The translations under genes and the position numbers were made by a program. Shown here piece by piece: positions 55,273 to 64,000 of a stretch of 64,000 nucleotides of DNA. Position 1 is the first letter of the stretch. Every line of letters starts with the position of its first letter. Source of the DNA: Gemmatales bacterium (lineage in GTDB: Bacteria; Planctomycetota; Planctomycetia; Gemmatales; Gemmataceae); assembly GCA_026004675.1 (NCBI GenBank), contig BPJP01000001.1, forward strand, positions 1 through 64,000. The letters are read 5' to 3'. Under the pieces are notes generated by a model. It had not been told where the DNA came from. It was given only the letters and a program-made list of their open reading frames with translations, and did no database searches.

Positions 55273-56760
55273 ATGGCGAAACGCGCCTGCTTGCGCTACG
55301 CTATCGACAAAAGAAGTGGTTGCAACGAGATTTCTGCTGGAGTCCTGGCCGTGTACAGACTATTGCAAGTCCTTTGCTTCGGTTTGATGTTCGCGAGCGG
55401 CGCTGTCGTTCGGGCAAACAACGACCAACCGCTGCCAAATTTCATCGTCATTTTTTGCGACGATTTGGGGTATGCCGACATCGGTCCGTTCGGCGCCGAA
55501 GGCTACCAGACTCCCAACCTGGACCGCATGGCGAAGGAAGGGATGAAGTTCACGGATTTTTACGTCGGTCGGTCGTTTTGTACCCCATCGCGAGCCGCCC
55601 TGTTAACAGGCTGTATCCCGACGCGGGTTGGTATCGGAGGCAATTTTGGGCCTCGTTCCACGACCGGTCTGAACCCGGACGAAATGACGATAGCGGAAGT
55701 GCTCAAACAGAAGAATTACGCGACAGCCATTTTCGGCAAATGGCATCTTGGGCATCTCCCAAAGTTCCTGCCGACGAACCAGGGATTCGACGAATTCTTC
55801 GGACTCCCTTATTCAAATGACATGTGGCCGTTTCATCCCGAACAACAACGCGTTCATTTTCCAGATTTGCCGTTATACGAAGGCGATAAGATCATCAACC
55901 CCAAGGTGACGCCGGAAATCCAAAAAACGCTGACCCGCCGCTTGACGGAACGTGCTGTCGAGTTCATCGACAAGAACAAGGAGAAGCCTTTCTTTCTTTA
56001 CTTGCCCCACCCGCAGCCGCACGTGCCGTTGTTCGCCTCCGAAAAATTCCTGAAGAAAACCAAACGCGGCCTGTTTGGCGACGTCTTGACGGAAATCGAC
56101 TGGAGCGTGGGTGAGATTCTGGGCGCCCTCAAAAGAAACAAGATCGACGAGCGCACTTGTGTGGTGTTTACCTCGGATAATGGCCCGTGGTTGCTATATG
56201 GCAATCATGCCGGCTCGGCAAAGCCGTTACGGGAAGGCAAAGGGACGAATTTCGAGGGAGGGTTCCGCGTCCCCTGCTTGATGCGTTGGCCCGGTCGCAT
56301 TCCGGCCGGTACCGTATGCCGGGAAGTTTGCAGCACGATCGACTTGTTGCCCACTTTCGCCAGGTTGGCCGGCGCTCCCTTGCCGAAAAACAAAATCGAC
56401 GGCAAAGACATCGCGCCGTTGATGTTCCAGCATCCCGGCGCCAAATCGCCTCATCCTGTCTTTTATCACTACGACGGAAGAAATCGGCTGGTGGCTCTGC
56501 GCAGCGGAAAGTGGAAGTTGATGTTTCCGCAAAGTTACGGTTCGCCGATTCCCGGCAAAGATGGGCGGCCTGGCAAACGCGTCTCCAAAACGATCCCCTT
56601 GTCGCTTTTCGATCTGGAGAAGGATATCGGCGAGACGACCAACGTCGCCGAGAAGTATCCCGAGGTTGTGCAACGGTTGATGGCTGCTGCCGACGCCATG
56701 CGCAAGGATCTGGGAGATGGACCTAAAGCGGGACCCGGTCGGCGACCGATCGGCAGATAG
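55273..56760 (+). CDS. Sulfatase (arylsulfatase family)
   Basis: This is an alkaline phosphatase-superfamily sulfatase of about 495 residues. The N-terminal metal-binding FIVIFCDDLGYADIG is followed by the active-site CTPSR, the Cys-type motif in which Cys is oxidised to formylglycine (FCTPSRAALLTGCIPTR). GKWHLGH, SDNGPWLLYGNHAG and the C-terminal IPLSLFDLEKDIGETTN are in place. A signal peptide is read best if the start is the GTG at 55351 (MYRLLQVLCFGLMF); the ATG at 55273 would add 26 residues before it. The enzyme is probably exported and removes sulfate from polysaccharides, as in many planctomycetes. Confidence 0.9.
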   Translation: MAKRACLRYAIDKRSGCNEISAGVLAVYRLLQVLCFGLMFASGAVVRANNDQPLPNFIVIFCDDLGYADIGPFGAEGYQTPNLDRMAKEGMKFTDFYVGRSFCTPSRAALLTGCIPTRVGIGGNFGPRSTTGLNPDEMTIAEVLKQKNYATAIFGKWHLGHLPKFLPTNQGFDEFFGLPYSNDMWPFHPEQQRVHFPDLPLYEGDKIINPKVTPEIQKTLTRRLTERAVEFIDKNKEKPFFLYLPHPQPHVPLFASEKFLKKTKRGLFGDVLTEIDWSVGEILGALKRNKIDERTCVVFTSDNGPWLLYGNHAGSAKPLREGKGTNFEGGFRVPCLMRWPGRIPAGTVCREVCSTIDLLPTFARLAGAPLPKNKIDGKDIAPLMFQHPGAKSPHPVFYHYDGRNRLVALRSGKWKLMFPQSYGSPIPGKDGRPGKRVSKTIPLSLFDLEKDIGETTNVAEKYPEVVQRLMAAADAMRKDLGDGPKAGPGRRPIGR

Positions 56761-56770
56761 CCCTTTACGA

Positions 56771-57721
56771 TCAAACCTGATTGTCGGAGGATTGCAGTTC
56801 CTGTTTCGCCTCTGGCAGAGGTCGGGAATAAGGAAAGGCAAACTGGAAGGTTTCGCGGTCTTCGAAGCGACACGTTTGCGGGTTGAACGTTCGCTGCAAA
56901 GCGACCGCATGACCATCATCGAACGTGTATTCGAAATAACTCCAGAGATTGGTTTGTGTGGCGGTTCCCGCACAGATGACCGGGAATGGCGCGGCAGTGC
57001 CTTGGAGCAGACGATAAGGTCTGTGGCGGTGGCCATGCAACCAGAGTTGCACGCCTCCTCCCGCTGCGACTTCCACCACTTCGTGCAAGTTGCGCAGACC
57101 ATGTGTCGAGCGTTCCGGATTGCCGTTGGCCAAAGCGACAGGGAAATGGGTCACCAAAACACGCGGCCCCGGCTCGAGTCGGTCGAGCAGCCGGGCAAGT
57201 CGGCCTAGTTGGGCCTCGTCGACCAGTCCGCAAGCTTCCCACGCCCAGCGATTACCGACGGCAGAGTTCACTCCAATCAGCCAGATGTTGCCCACTCGTT
57301 GGGCGAAGGGGTAAGTCTCATTATCGACACGAACACCAGTCTGCCAGTGTGCGAAATATCGCTCGAAGTGCCCTTCCGCAGCAGAATGCTGCGTATAGTA
57401 ATCATGGTTGCCGGGCACAGCCAGACCAGGAGGCATATCTTGATGCTTCAGATCGAGCAGCTTCGCAGCAGCGGCGAATTCAGCTTCGAAACCCATCGCG
57501 GTCGCGTCGCCGGAAAACACCACATGCTGCAGCGGACGCGACTTCAAATCAGCCGATAGAGCCGCAAGCACTTCATTGGCTCGGCGAAATCGCCAGCGCC
57601 TTCCCAAAAACTGGAAATTAAGCCAACCTGGAAATCGCTTGTTGAACCAGTCACGTAGACGCCAACCCAGCGGATGAGCCGTGATATGAACGTCGCTCAC
57701 GTGTGCAATGGTGATCGCCAT
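56771..57721 (-). CDS. Calcineurin-like metallophosphoesterase
   Basis: This 316-residue phosphoesterase shows all five metal-site motifs: ISDVHI-type AHVSDVH at the start, VVFSGDAT, VPGNHDYYT, LVTHFPV and LHGHRHRPYR. It belongs to the large group of calcineurin-like enzymes with two metal ions; the substrate could be a nucleotide, phospholipid or phosphoprotein. No signal peptide is visible. The start at the ATG at 57721 (MAITIAHVSDVH) is canonical. It converges with the sulfatase gene (10-base gap) and diverges from the ferredoxin gene. Confidence 0.9.
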   Translation of the reverse strand: MAITIAHVSDVHITAHPLGWRLRDWFNKRFPGWLNFQFLGRRWRFRRANEVLAALSADLKSRPLQHVVFSGDATAMGFEAEFAAAAKLLDLKHQDMPPGLAVPGNHDYYTQHSAAEGHFERYFAHWQTGVRVDNETYPFAQRVGNIWLIGVNSAVGNRWAWEACGLVDEAQLGRLARLLDRLEPGPRVLVTHFPVALANGNPERSTHGLRNLHEVVEVAAGGGVQLWLHGHRHRPYRLLQGTAAPFPVICAGTATQTNLWSYFEYTFDDGHAVALQRTFNPQTCRFEDRETFQFAFPYSRPLPEAKQELQSSDNQV

Positions 57722-57908
57722 ACCTGAACTTCTCGTTGCCGCAGCAGCTTCGACACCAGTCGTCCTGTCTGTAAAGCGTGGAGGAAACTTGGCCGCTCAG
57801 CAGGCAAGGTACTTGGCCCCTGCTATTAGATTTGTACAATTTCTCCGGTCCGATCGCTAATTTGAGTTTATCACTGTCGCAGGCCGATTCCAGAAAACGG
57901 ATGCAATT

Positions 57909-58274
57909 ATGCCGAAAGTAATCGTCAAAAACGAGAAAAAAGAGATCGAAGTTCCGACGGGCAGTAATCTCCGATTTGAGTTGCGCAAACAGGGGTGCGA
58001 AATCTATCGGGGATTGAATCGATTTGCTAATTGCCGAGGTCAAGGATTGTGCGGCACATGTGCGATTCTCGTCAAAGAAGGAATGGAGAACCTCAGCCCG
58101 AAAACGTTCATCGAGAAAGCCAAGCTCAAATTGATGTTGTCGGCAATTGGACACGAAGACGAAATCCGGCTCGCGTGCCAGGTTCAGGTTCATGGCGATT
58201 GCACCATCGAAACCCGCCCGGAGCCGAACATCAGCGGCGAAAACTTCTGGCAAAAACCTTATCCGAATAAATAG
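57909..58274 (+). CDS. 2Fe-2S ferredoxin, plant type
   Basis: This 121-residue ferredoxin has the beta-grasp fold and the four ligand Cys at the usual spacing: NCRGQGLCGTCAILV (C-x5-C-x2-C) and, about 45 residues later, LACQVQV. The N-terminal strand is PKVIVKNEKKEIEVP, as in 2Fe-2S proteins linked to reductases or oxygenases. The acidic/basic C-terminus (GENFWQKPYPNK) is longer than in plant ferredoxins. The ferredoxin-NADP reductase-like gene is 17 kb away. The start is the ATG at 57909 with little ribosome-binding signal. Confidence 0.9.
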   Translation: MPKVIVKNEKKEIEVPTGSNLRFELRKQGCEIYRGLNRFANCRGQGLCGTCAILVKEGMENLSPKTFIEKAKLKLMLSAIGHEDEIRLACQVQVHGDCTIETRPEPNISGENFWQKPYPNK

Positions 58275-58295
58275 GCCTTTTCTCGATCAACCTCG

Positions 58296-59222
58296 TCACG
58301 ACCGGCCGCCAAGAACGCTGCTGATATACTCGCGAGCAGCCTGCATCTCGACGTCGACCACCAGCTCGACATTCGGAGCCTCTTTCTTTCCCCGGTGAGG
58401 ATCGATCACGCTCATCCCTCGTGTCAATTCGCCGCGTGTTTCCACATCGATGACCATTGGTTTGCTGGACAGGATTTCCGGTTTGCTGGCTGCCAGAATG
58501 CCCATCACATCGTTCAAATGAAGTCCTTCGATGCCTAATGCACTCGACGTGGCGCCGATTCCCGGAGGAATGATCTTTTGCAAAAATTGCGAGCGGCGCG
58601 ATCCGGGGCCAGGCAACGAATGCAAATCGGTCGGCGAAAACAAAAGGTTCCGGCTGGCATCCAGGGGTATCATCGTAATCGGCATGCCAGCCTTCAAGAC
58701 TTGTCTTGCCGCTAACGGATCGCAGTAGAAATGGAACTCTGCCACCGCGCTGGCATCGCCCGGAACGCGCCATGCTCCGCCCATGCAGATCAGCTGTTGC
58801 ACCTGGAATGGCAATTCCGGATCTCTCTCCAGTGCGGATGCCACCGCCGTCAATGGACCTAAACAGACGATCGTTACTTCTTTGGGATAAAGCTGAATCA
58901 GGTCGATCAGCAGGCGGTCGCTTGTGATCTGGTTCAGGAGATTGGCGCAGGGAAATTCGACACCTCCCAGACCTCCGGGCCCATGCAAATAGGTGGCGTC
59001 GATGTCGTAATCGATGGGAAGCGCGGCTCCCAGTCTCGGCCAGCGCGGCGGGTCGATCTGCTCGACGACGATTTGCACGTTCCTGGTCGCCTGCTCATAG
59101 CCGATATTTCCCGCAGTGGCTCCGATTCCCAAAACCTCCAACTCCGGATCGAACAACGCCAGCGTCAAGGCGAAGGCCGTGTCGATTCCTGGATCGGCAA
59201 TGATGGCGATTTTTCGTGGCAT
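58296..59222 (-). CDS. Inosine/uridine-preferring nucleoside hydrolase
   Basis: This 308-residue protein belongs to the IUNH superfamily. The N-terminal calcium motif is ADPGIDTAFAL instead of DxDPGxDDA, so the first and last Asp of the DTDPGIDD pattern are replaced by Ala and Thr. Other elements are normal: VLGIGATAGNI, YLHGPGGLGG (the GxxG substrate loop), VCLGPLTAVASAL, ICMGGAW and EFHFYCDPLAARQVL, while the C-terminal Asp region reads LNDVMGILAASKP. The loss of an Asp could weaken calcium binding or activity. The ATG at 59222 (MPRKIAIIADPG) is the best start. It converges with the ferredoxin gene. Confidence 0.88.
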   Translation of the reverse strand: MPRKIAIIADPGIDTAFALTLALFDPELEVLGIGATAGNIGYEQATRNVQIVVEQIDPPRWPRLGAALPIDYDIDATYLHGPGGLGGVEFPCANLLNQITSDRLLIDLIQLYPKEVTIVCLGPLTAVASALERDPELPFQVQQLICMGGAWRVPGDASAVAEFHFYCDPLAARQVLKAGMPITMIPLDASRNLLFSPTDLHSLPGPGSRRSQFLQKIIPPGIGATSSALGIEGLHLNDVMGILAASKPEILSSKPMVIDVETRGELTRGMSVIDPHRGKKEAPNVELVVDVEMQAAREYISSVLGGRS

Positions 59223-59394
59223 ATCGTGTGGGAAAATCCCTCTCCTGGAATGGTCACATTGGCGCAAAGCACTAAATGCCGATGGAGATGATTTATTCTC
59301 CAAAACAGGCGGCTGGCGTCAACGCAATTCGACAGAATGGCAGAACGGTTTTGGCTCTTTGCTCCTTCAAAGTTTCCAGAACTCAATCGCCATG

Positions 59395-60123
59395 TTATTC
59401 CTCGGCGTGGAATTCGAAGACGTCGTCATGCATGTACCAGGTCATCGTGCCACAGACCAGGTCCAAATGCACTTTATACAAGCGGGCAGTCTTTTCGACG
59501 CCGTGCCGGGCATAGTGGACCTGTAATCCTTCGAGATCGATTCGAAAAGGAGATCCCTCCGGCGATGCCGTGACACGCTGCCTGGCCATCTGTTTTTCGT
59601 CAAGCAACAAGTAAAGTTCGAGTGGAGCAGGACTCGTGCCGACGACTTCGCCGCGAACATGGAAATTCAAGAGAGGCCCCTTTCCCGAGCAGTCAAGATC
59701 GATGTTGCGCAAAAAGGCGGGACAACGGATTTCCAAGGCGACTTCGCCGTATAAGCCGCCATCGCGGTCCGATTCCACCTCGACGATGACTTCATTGCGT
59801 TCTTTGAGGATTGATGTGACCTCGAACTCGAAGGCTCCGTCGCCTTCGTGACCACCAAGGTAGTGGCCGTTGAGCCAAACGTCGGCTTTGCGATCGGCGC
59901 CGCCAAATGTCAGCCAGAGGTGTTCGTGGGAATCAAGATTTCGCGGCAAGCCGAAGCGGCGGCGAAACCGCACCTTGCCAGAAAAATCCTTCAGCCCTCC
60001 ATCCTGCCAGCGACACGGCAGAGCCATCTGCGTCGGCTCAGGCAACGGTTCGGAACCACTTCCGTCCCGCTCCAGCGGCTCGCATGTCCACGGACCCCGC
60101 AAACGAATTCGGTGAGGATACAT
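59395..60123 (-). CDS. GH2-like sugar-binding domain protein without a catalytic domain
   Basis: This 242-residue protein resembles the N-terminal jelly-roll of glycoside hydrolase family 2. WLTFGGADRKADVWLNGHYL and GGHEGDGAFEFEVTSILKERN are the typical GGADxxAxVxLNG and strand elements, followed by YGEVALEIRCPAFLRNIDLDC. The TIM-barrel catalytic domain is missing, and there is no signal peptide. It may be an orphan carbohydrate-binding domain. It lies upstream of the nucleoside hydrolase gene on the same strand, 172 bases apart. The beta-sandwich call rests on motif match. Confidence 0.75.
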   Translation of the reverse strand: MYPHRIRLRGPWTCEPLERDGSGSEPLPEPTQMALPCRWQDGGLKDFSGKVRFRRRFGLPRNLDSHEHLWLTFGGADRKADVWLNGHYLGGHEGDGAFEFEVTSILKERNEVIVEVESDRDGGLYGEVALEIRCPAFLRNIDLDCSGKGPLLNFHVRGEVVGTSPAPLELYLLLDEKQMARQRVTASPEGSPFRIDLEGLQVHYARHGVEKTARLYKVHLDLVCGTMTWYMHDDVFEFHAEE

Positions 60124-60306
60124 CGGAAACCAGATGTTTCTAGCACAAGGTAATGTGTTCCAAGTTTAGCTTACAGAACGAGGTTTTGTTCTTCGGAATC
60201 CTCCAAGTGGAACAAAAGATTGGCCGGCAAGCTACGAATAAGACAATAGTGATGGTCCGTTTTCGCCATCCGGCCGCATGTGCGTCTTCGGCGCCCGGTG
60301 GGGTTT

Positions 60307-60335
60307 TTGACTCCGAATTTGGCGGCATCTATAAT
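60307..60335 (+). promoter_or_regulatory. Near-consensus sigma70 promoter of the nfeD-floA operon
   Basis: TTGACT and a perfect TATAAT are separated by exactly 17 bases. Transcription would begin near 60342 and leave a leader of about 130 bases before the ATG at 60471. The leader is GC-rich and could fold, but I identify no riboswitch. The rest of the gap (60124-60306) has no gene that I can support. Confidence 0.85.
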
Positions 60336-60470
60336 TAGTTGCAGGAACCTGTCTCGCAAGGACCCTGGCCCGGTTCACGGTCACAGCTCGGGTCTGGGAG
60401 CGCATCACTACCTCACCCAAGGGTGCGGCCGACTCGGCGACCGGGCTCCTGACGGCGAGGTATCTCTCTC

Positions 60471-62714
60471 ATGAACAGGTTTGTTTTCACTGGCATTTCT
60501 CATCGCCATCCGTCGTCGACCCATGATGGCTTTTTTATTCGGTGGCCAGCCTGTCTGTCGCTCATCGTCACCTTTTTGTTCACTCTACCTGCTTGGGGCG
60601 AGGATCGCGTCGACGGGCTGTTCATTACGGTTCAAGACCCCATCACCAGCGATGTTGTCAAACGCATTGATACACGAATCAAACGTTTTCTCGATCAAGC
60701 AAGCGGCGAAAATGTCAAGATCGTCTTTGACTTCAACCCCGATCGCCAGCCGAGCAGCACGCCCGATTATGGACCGTGCCGAAGTTTGGCCCAGTTGATT
60801 CTTGGCCTGCAAGACGTAACCACGATCGCTTATGTTCATAACGAAGTCACCGGCCATAGCGTTCTGCCCGTCTTGGCCTGCCACGATCTGGTAATGTCCA
60901 AAGGGGGCAAACCGATCAAGGAACGGCTGCTATCCGCGGAGGGCAAGCTGGGGGATATTTTGCGAGGTCAGGATCGCCCGTTGCAGGAAGACCAACAAAT
61001 CTACTACATGTACGTTGCCAGGCGTCGCGGACATGCACCAGCGGTGGTGCTCAAAATGGCCGATGCCGGCGTCGAATTGATCAAAGGAACCCGCGCCGGC
61101 GGCGTCACCTACATCGACGGACGCCAGCTGGATCAGGAGCGAAAAAAGGGATTCGTTCCGGTGGGGGAGAATCCGGTCATGCCGGCCGGCCGGCGGGCCG
61201 TGTATTCCGCCCAACAGGCGTTCGATTTCGGCCTGTGCCAGGTCTTCGCCGAGACCCGACAACAGCTCGCTGAAGTCTATCAGCTCCCCGCCCATGCCCA
61301 GCGAGAAGACCCACTGGAAGGCCGGTCGCCAGTCGCCTGCCTCGTCGAAGTGCGCGGGCAGGTCGATGGTCGGCTCAAGGAGACGCTGACGCGGCGGATG
61401 CGCCGGGCCATTGGTACACAAGGCGTGAACCTTTTTGTTCTGCAGCTCGAATGCGGCGGCGGCGATACGCAAGTGGCCCGCGAACTGGCCGATTTCTTCC
61501 GCAACCTCAAAGACAATCATGGCGAATATCGTGTCATGACGCTGGCTTATGTGACGGAACGGGCCCGAGATACAGCCACCTTCCTGGCTCTTGGGTGTTC
61601 GGAAATCGTCATGCACGAAAATGCTCACCTGGGTGGTTTTGAAGACATCGTTCGCGAACGGCCCGATTATCGTGAAGCCATCCTGGCTTCCCTCAAGGGA
61701 CTGGCGATCGACCAGCAATACCCTCCCCTTTTGGCTGAGGGAATGCTCGATCCGGATATTGCGATCCATCGTGTGCGCAGCCGAACGGGACCGCTTCAAC
61801 GGCGCTTGATCACCGGTCGCGAATTGCTTCTCGATCAGAACAACGAGCGCATCTGGATCGACGAAGGCCAAATCAAGGCTCGGGGTACTTGGTTCCGCAT
61901 CGACGCCCAACTGGCTCGCGAGTTGGGGTTGATTCGGTGCATCGTTCGGGGGCAAGCCAGGCAAGCTCTGAAACAAGTTTATGCCGAGTACGGACTGACC
62001 AATGTCAAAGAGGCTCGGTTAGATTGGCTCGACGAATTGGCCGCTTTTTTGCGACTCGGCTGGGTCGGCGTTCTGCTGGTCATGATCGGTATCACGGGAT
62101 TGATCCTCGAATTGAAACTGCCCGGGTTTGGCGTGCCGGGAGTGACCGCGGCGATCGCCTTCGTCCTCTACTTCTGGGCTCATTCGCAATTGGCCGGACA
62201 ATGGACGATGCTTGCTATCTTGCTTTTTCTGCTTGGTCTGATTCTGGTGGCCGTCGAGATTTTCCTTATTCCAGGGTTCGGCTTTACGGGAATTAGTGGT
62301 ATTTTTCTCGTCATCATCAGTTTGGCCCTGGTTACTCTGGTCAAGAAACCAGAAACCACCAGTGAATGGATCGGCTTTTCCTCGACGCTGGGACAGTTCG
62401 CTCTGGCCATTCTTCTCGCTATCGCGATCGCTTTTCCGATCGCTTCGTACCTGGCGAACTGGCTGGTATTGAAGCCACCGGATGCCGCAGCCGAAGGAGA
62501 AGCAGAGGTGCCGACTTCCGCAACCGCCTATGAAATCGATCCTTCGCTTCTTGGAGCGATTGGCGAGGCAGCCACCACACTACGGCCAGCCGGCAAAGCT
62601 CGTTTCGGCGATGACTTCATTGACGTCATTGCCGAGGGAAGTTACGTTCAACCTGGGGCGCGTGTGCAGATCATCGAAATCGAAGGCAACCGCATCGTCG
62701 TGAAGCAGGTTTGA
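60471..62714 (+). CDS. NfeD-family ClpP-class membrane protein with degenerate protease site
   Basis: This 747-residue protein has a signal peptide or anchor (about residues 26-43) and two ClpP-like crotonase-fold regions. About five transmembrane helices follow (from residue 530: LGWVGVLLVMIGITGLILEL), and the C-terminal OB-fold domain (NfeDC). The usual catalytic Ser motif, as in PH1510, is not kept: the position reads TERARDTATFLALGCSEIVM, with Asp-Thr-Ala instead of Ala-Ser-Ala. It may lack protease activity. With the next two genes it forms the conserved nfeD-floA unit for membrane-domain organisation. The start at 60471 follows GAGG at a long distance. Confidence 0.85.
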   Translation: MNRFVFTGISHRHPSSTHDGFFIRWPACLSLIVTFLFTLPAWGEDRVDGLFITVQDPITSDVVKRIDTRIKRFLDQASGENVKIVFDFNPDRQPSSTPDYGPCRSLAQLILGLQDVTTIAYVHNEVTGHSVLPVLACHDLVMSKGGKPIKERLLSAEGKLGDILRGQDRPLQEDQQIYYMYVARRRGHAPAVVLKMADAGVELIKGTRAGGVTYIDGRQLDQERKKGFVPVGENPVMPAGRRAVYSAQQAFDFGLCQVFAETRQQLAEVYQLPAHAQREDPLEGRSPVACLVEVRGQVDGRLKETLTRRMRRAIGTQGVNLFVLQLECGGGDTQVARELADFFRNLKDNHGEYRVMTLAYVTERARDTATFLALGCSEIVMHENAHLGGFEDIVRERPDYREAILASLKGLAIDQQYPPLLAEGMLDPDIAIHRVRSRTGPLQRRLITGRELLLDQNNERIWIDEGQIKARGTWFRIDAQLARELGLIRCIVRGQARQALKQVYAEYGLTNVKEARLDWLDELAAFLRLGWVGVLLVMIGITGLILELKLPGFGVPGVTAAIAFVLYFWAHSQLAGQWTMLAILLFLLGLILVAVEIFLIPGFGFTGISGIFLVIISLALVTLVKKPETTSEWIGFSSTLGQFALAILLAIAIAFPIASYLANWLVLKPPDAAAEGEAEVPTSATAYEIDPSLLGAIGEAATTLRPAGKARFGDDFIDVIAEGSYVQPGARVQIIEIEGNRIVVKQV

Positions 62715-62785
62715 ACTGGAGAACAACCTGACAACGAGATGGCACACGGGCGTGCGGTAGGAACGACCTCCGGCGAGAAGACGCC

Positions 62786-63316
62786 ATGGAACCGTTATAT
62801 CTGGCATACGTTTTGATTGCGGCTGGGCTTTTGCTTTTAGCCGCGGAGTTTTTCATCCCTTCGGGTGGAATCCTTTTCGTCTTGGCCATTTGCGGATTGG
62901 TTGGCGGCGTTGTCATGGTTTTCATGTACAGCAGCCCCGCCACCGGCTGGCTGACACTTATCGTCTTGATTGTATTTGTCCCAGTATTTACGGGGGTCCT
63001 GTTCAACTTGTGGAAACGGTCGCCCATCGGTAAACGCATCATTTTGAGTTCGCCCGACGAAGACACGACGTTTTCTTCCCTCCCTGTGATCCAGGAGTTG
63101 GAACAGCTTCGCGGTCATTTCGGCAAGGCGATTTCCTCACTCCGCCCGTCTGGCGTTGTCGAGTTCGACGGCCGACGCGTTGACTGCATCAGCGAAGGGA
63201 TGATGATCGAAGCGGGCGAATGGGTGCGTTGCATTGATGTTCGCGCCGGCCGGGTTGTGGTCCGAAAAGTAGACAAGCCCGACGTCAGCAAATTGGAAAC
63301 CGAAGATTTCGCCTAA
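62786..63316 (+). CDS. NfeD-family membrane protein, short form
   Basis: This 176-residue protein has two to three transmembrane helices (LAYVLIAAGLLLLAAEFFIPSG, FVLAICGLVGGVVMVF, LTLIVLIVFVPVF). The NfeDC OB-fold domain follows (LRGHFGKAISSLRPSGVVEF, then RVDCISEGMMIEAGEWVRCIDV). It lacks any protease domain, like Bacillus YqeZ-type short NfeD partners. It is 71 bases downstream of the long NfeD gene and 56 bases upstream of floA. NfeD proteins stabilise flotillin assemblies in the membrane. Confidence 0.88.
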   Translation: MEPLYLAYVLIAAGLLLLAAEFFIPSGGILFVLAICGLVGGVVMVFMYSSPATGWLTLIVLIVFVPVFTGVLFNLWKRSPIGKRIILSSPDEDTTFSSLPVIQELEQLRGHFGKAISSLRPSGVVEFDGRRVDCISEGMMIEAGEWVRCIDVRAGRVVVRKVDKPDVSKLETEDFA

Positions 63317-63372
63317 GAGAAACTCGTCCGATACGAATTGCCTGAAAACGGGAATCCTTAAAGGAGCGCATC

Positions 63373-64000
63373 ATGATCTCCCGCAACCCGCTCGCCTTCG
63401 TGGCACTTTTCGCCCAAGACGAAATCTCCCCCGGAACCTTGATTTCCCTGGTGGCGGTGGGAATCATTCTGATCCTGCTGATCATCTTTCTGGTCGTTTT
63501 CTTCAGCTTCATCCGACTGTGGGTGCAATGTTTGCTCACAGGGGCGCAGATCAGCATCCTCGACCTGATCGGCATGAAACTGCGCAACGTCGACTATGCG
63601 ATGATCGTGCGGCACAAGATCGCCTTGGTTCAAGCGAACGTCAAGGTGACGACGAAGGAGTTGGAAGCACATTATTTGTCGCGTGGGAACGTGCCGAAGA
63701 CAGCCGCCGCCGTTATCGCCGCGCACAAGGCAGGTCTGGACCTTCCGTGGAGGACAGCAGCCGCGATCGATCTGGCTGGCCGCGATGTCTTTGAAGCGGT
63801 TCGCACCAGCGTCTATCCCAAAGTGATTGATTGCCCCGATCCGAGTAAAGGCCGACCTACACTCGATGGCGTCTGCAAAAACGGCATCCAACTGAAGGCC
63901 AGGGCACGCGTCACCGTGCGTACCAAACTCGAACGCCTGGTCGGTGGTGCCACCGAAGAAACCATTATTGCCCGCGTCGGCGAGGGGATCGTCAAAGCGA
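63373..64000 (+). CDS. floA: Flotillin-like protein FloA, truncated by the window end
   Basis: The ATG at 63373 follows AAAGGAG. The visible 209 codons begin with a hydrophobic segment ([20 protein letters not shown]). They then read like FloA (YqfA): [90 protein letters not shown] and [20 protein letters not shown]. FloA forms lipid-raft-like membrane domains in bacteria. The gene is complete on its 5' side and continues past base 64000. Confidence 0.9.
   Translation, partial: MISRNPLAFVALFAQDEISPGTLISLVAVGIILILLIIFLVVFFSFIRLWVQCLLTGAQISILDLIGMKLRNVDYAMIVRHKIALVQANVKVTTKELEAHYLSRGNVPKTAAAVIAAHKAGLDLPWRTAAAIDLAGRDVFEAVRTSVYPKVIDCPDPSKGRPTLDGVCKNGIQLKARARVTVRTKLERLVGGATEETIIARVGEGIVKA

Noticed and set aside
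60342-60470. GC-rich leader with GGTTCA, possible tRNA or riboswitch
   Set aside because: No cloverleaf with anticodon arm and no known riboswitch core could be drawn.

Overview
The window is 64 kb of chromosomal DNA of moderately high GC content from a planctomycete (Planctomycetota). The indicators are a c-type cytochrome protein with DUF1549 and DUF1553 domains, a DUF1080 protein, a sulfatase, secreted TIM-barrel epimerases and a Gfo/Idh oxidoreductase. A cysteine-rich YTV-like envelope protein, a bacterial tricorn protease, several WD40/PD40 propellers and membrane-anchored kinases point the same way. I cannot name the genus. No rRNA, tRNA, CRISPR array or autonomous insertion sequence was found.

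Layout. 1-5.2 kb: a truncated, frameshifted PQQ-type propeller, then minus-strand genes for a MoxR ATPase, a GIY-YIG nuclease, a YchF-like GTPase and a DUF4062 protein with a huge acidic tail. 5.5-10.8 kb: a TolB-like propeller, a secreted-type binding protein, the cytochrome/DUF1549/DUF1553 gene split by one extra G, and aroH. 10.9-14.4 kb: two minus-strand genes, one a large WD40 protein. 14.8-23.3 kb: an alpha/alpha-toroid membrane protein and a YegI-like kinase in one unit, a phospholipase D lipoprotein, a GT39 membrane glycosyltransferase and a DUF4432 protein. 23.4-28.7 kb (minus): hemE, tricorn protease, sugar-phosphate isomerase.

29-33.7 kb: pyk-hisF-pilT and an extended isoaspartate methyltransferase. 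34-37.2 kb: the cysteine-rich protein with a strong terminator, a 585-bp gap with three palindromic repeats, and a GT87-type membrane protein. 37.3-39.6 kb: a 1,075-bp tandem duplication carrying two nearly identical epimerases. 39.7-46 kb: ferredoxin-NADP reductase-like, kinase, accA, a 128-bp inverted-repeat element, an oxidoreductase and a class III aminotransferase. 46.1-49.5 kb: an apparent divalent-metal module made of an ABC permease, a DUF318 permease and a TIGR03943-type partner with 29 histidines in one loop and a PDZ domain. 49.6-60.1 kb: DUF1080, ArsM-like, rho, PilZ, trxB, inositol monophosphatase, sulfatase, phosphoesterase, ferredoxin, nucleoside hydrolase, and a GH2-like domain without a catalytic part. 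60.3-64 kb: a near-perfect sigma70 promoter driving nfeD-nfeD-floA, which runs off the end.

The genes mix housekeeping functions (heme, histidine, pyruvate kinase, acetyl-CoA carboxylase, rho, thioredoxin reductase) with planctomycete accessory functions. The most interesting signals are the metal module, the dispersed 11-mer CAGGGCAGGGG (8 exact copies, mostly at gene 3' ends), the inverted-repeat element, the tandem epimerase duplication with a fossil of the neighbouring reductase, and the kinase fused to an extracytoplasmic domain. Two single-base frameshifts in otherwise intact genes suggest assembly errors or recent decay.
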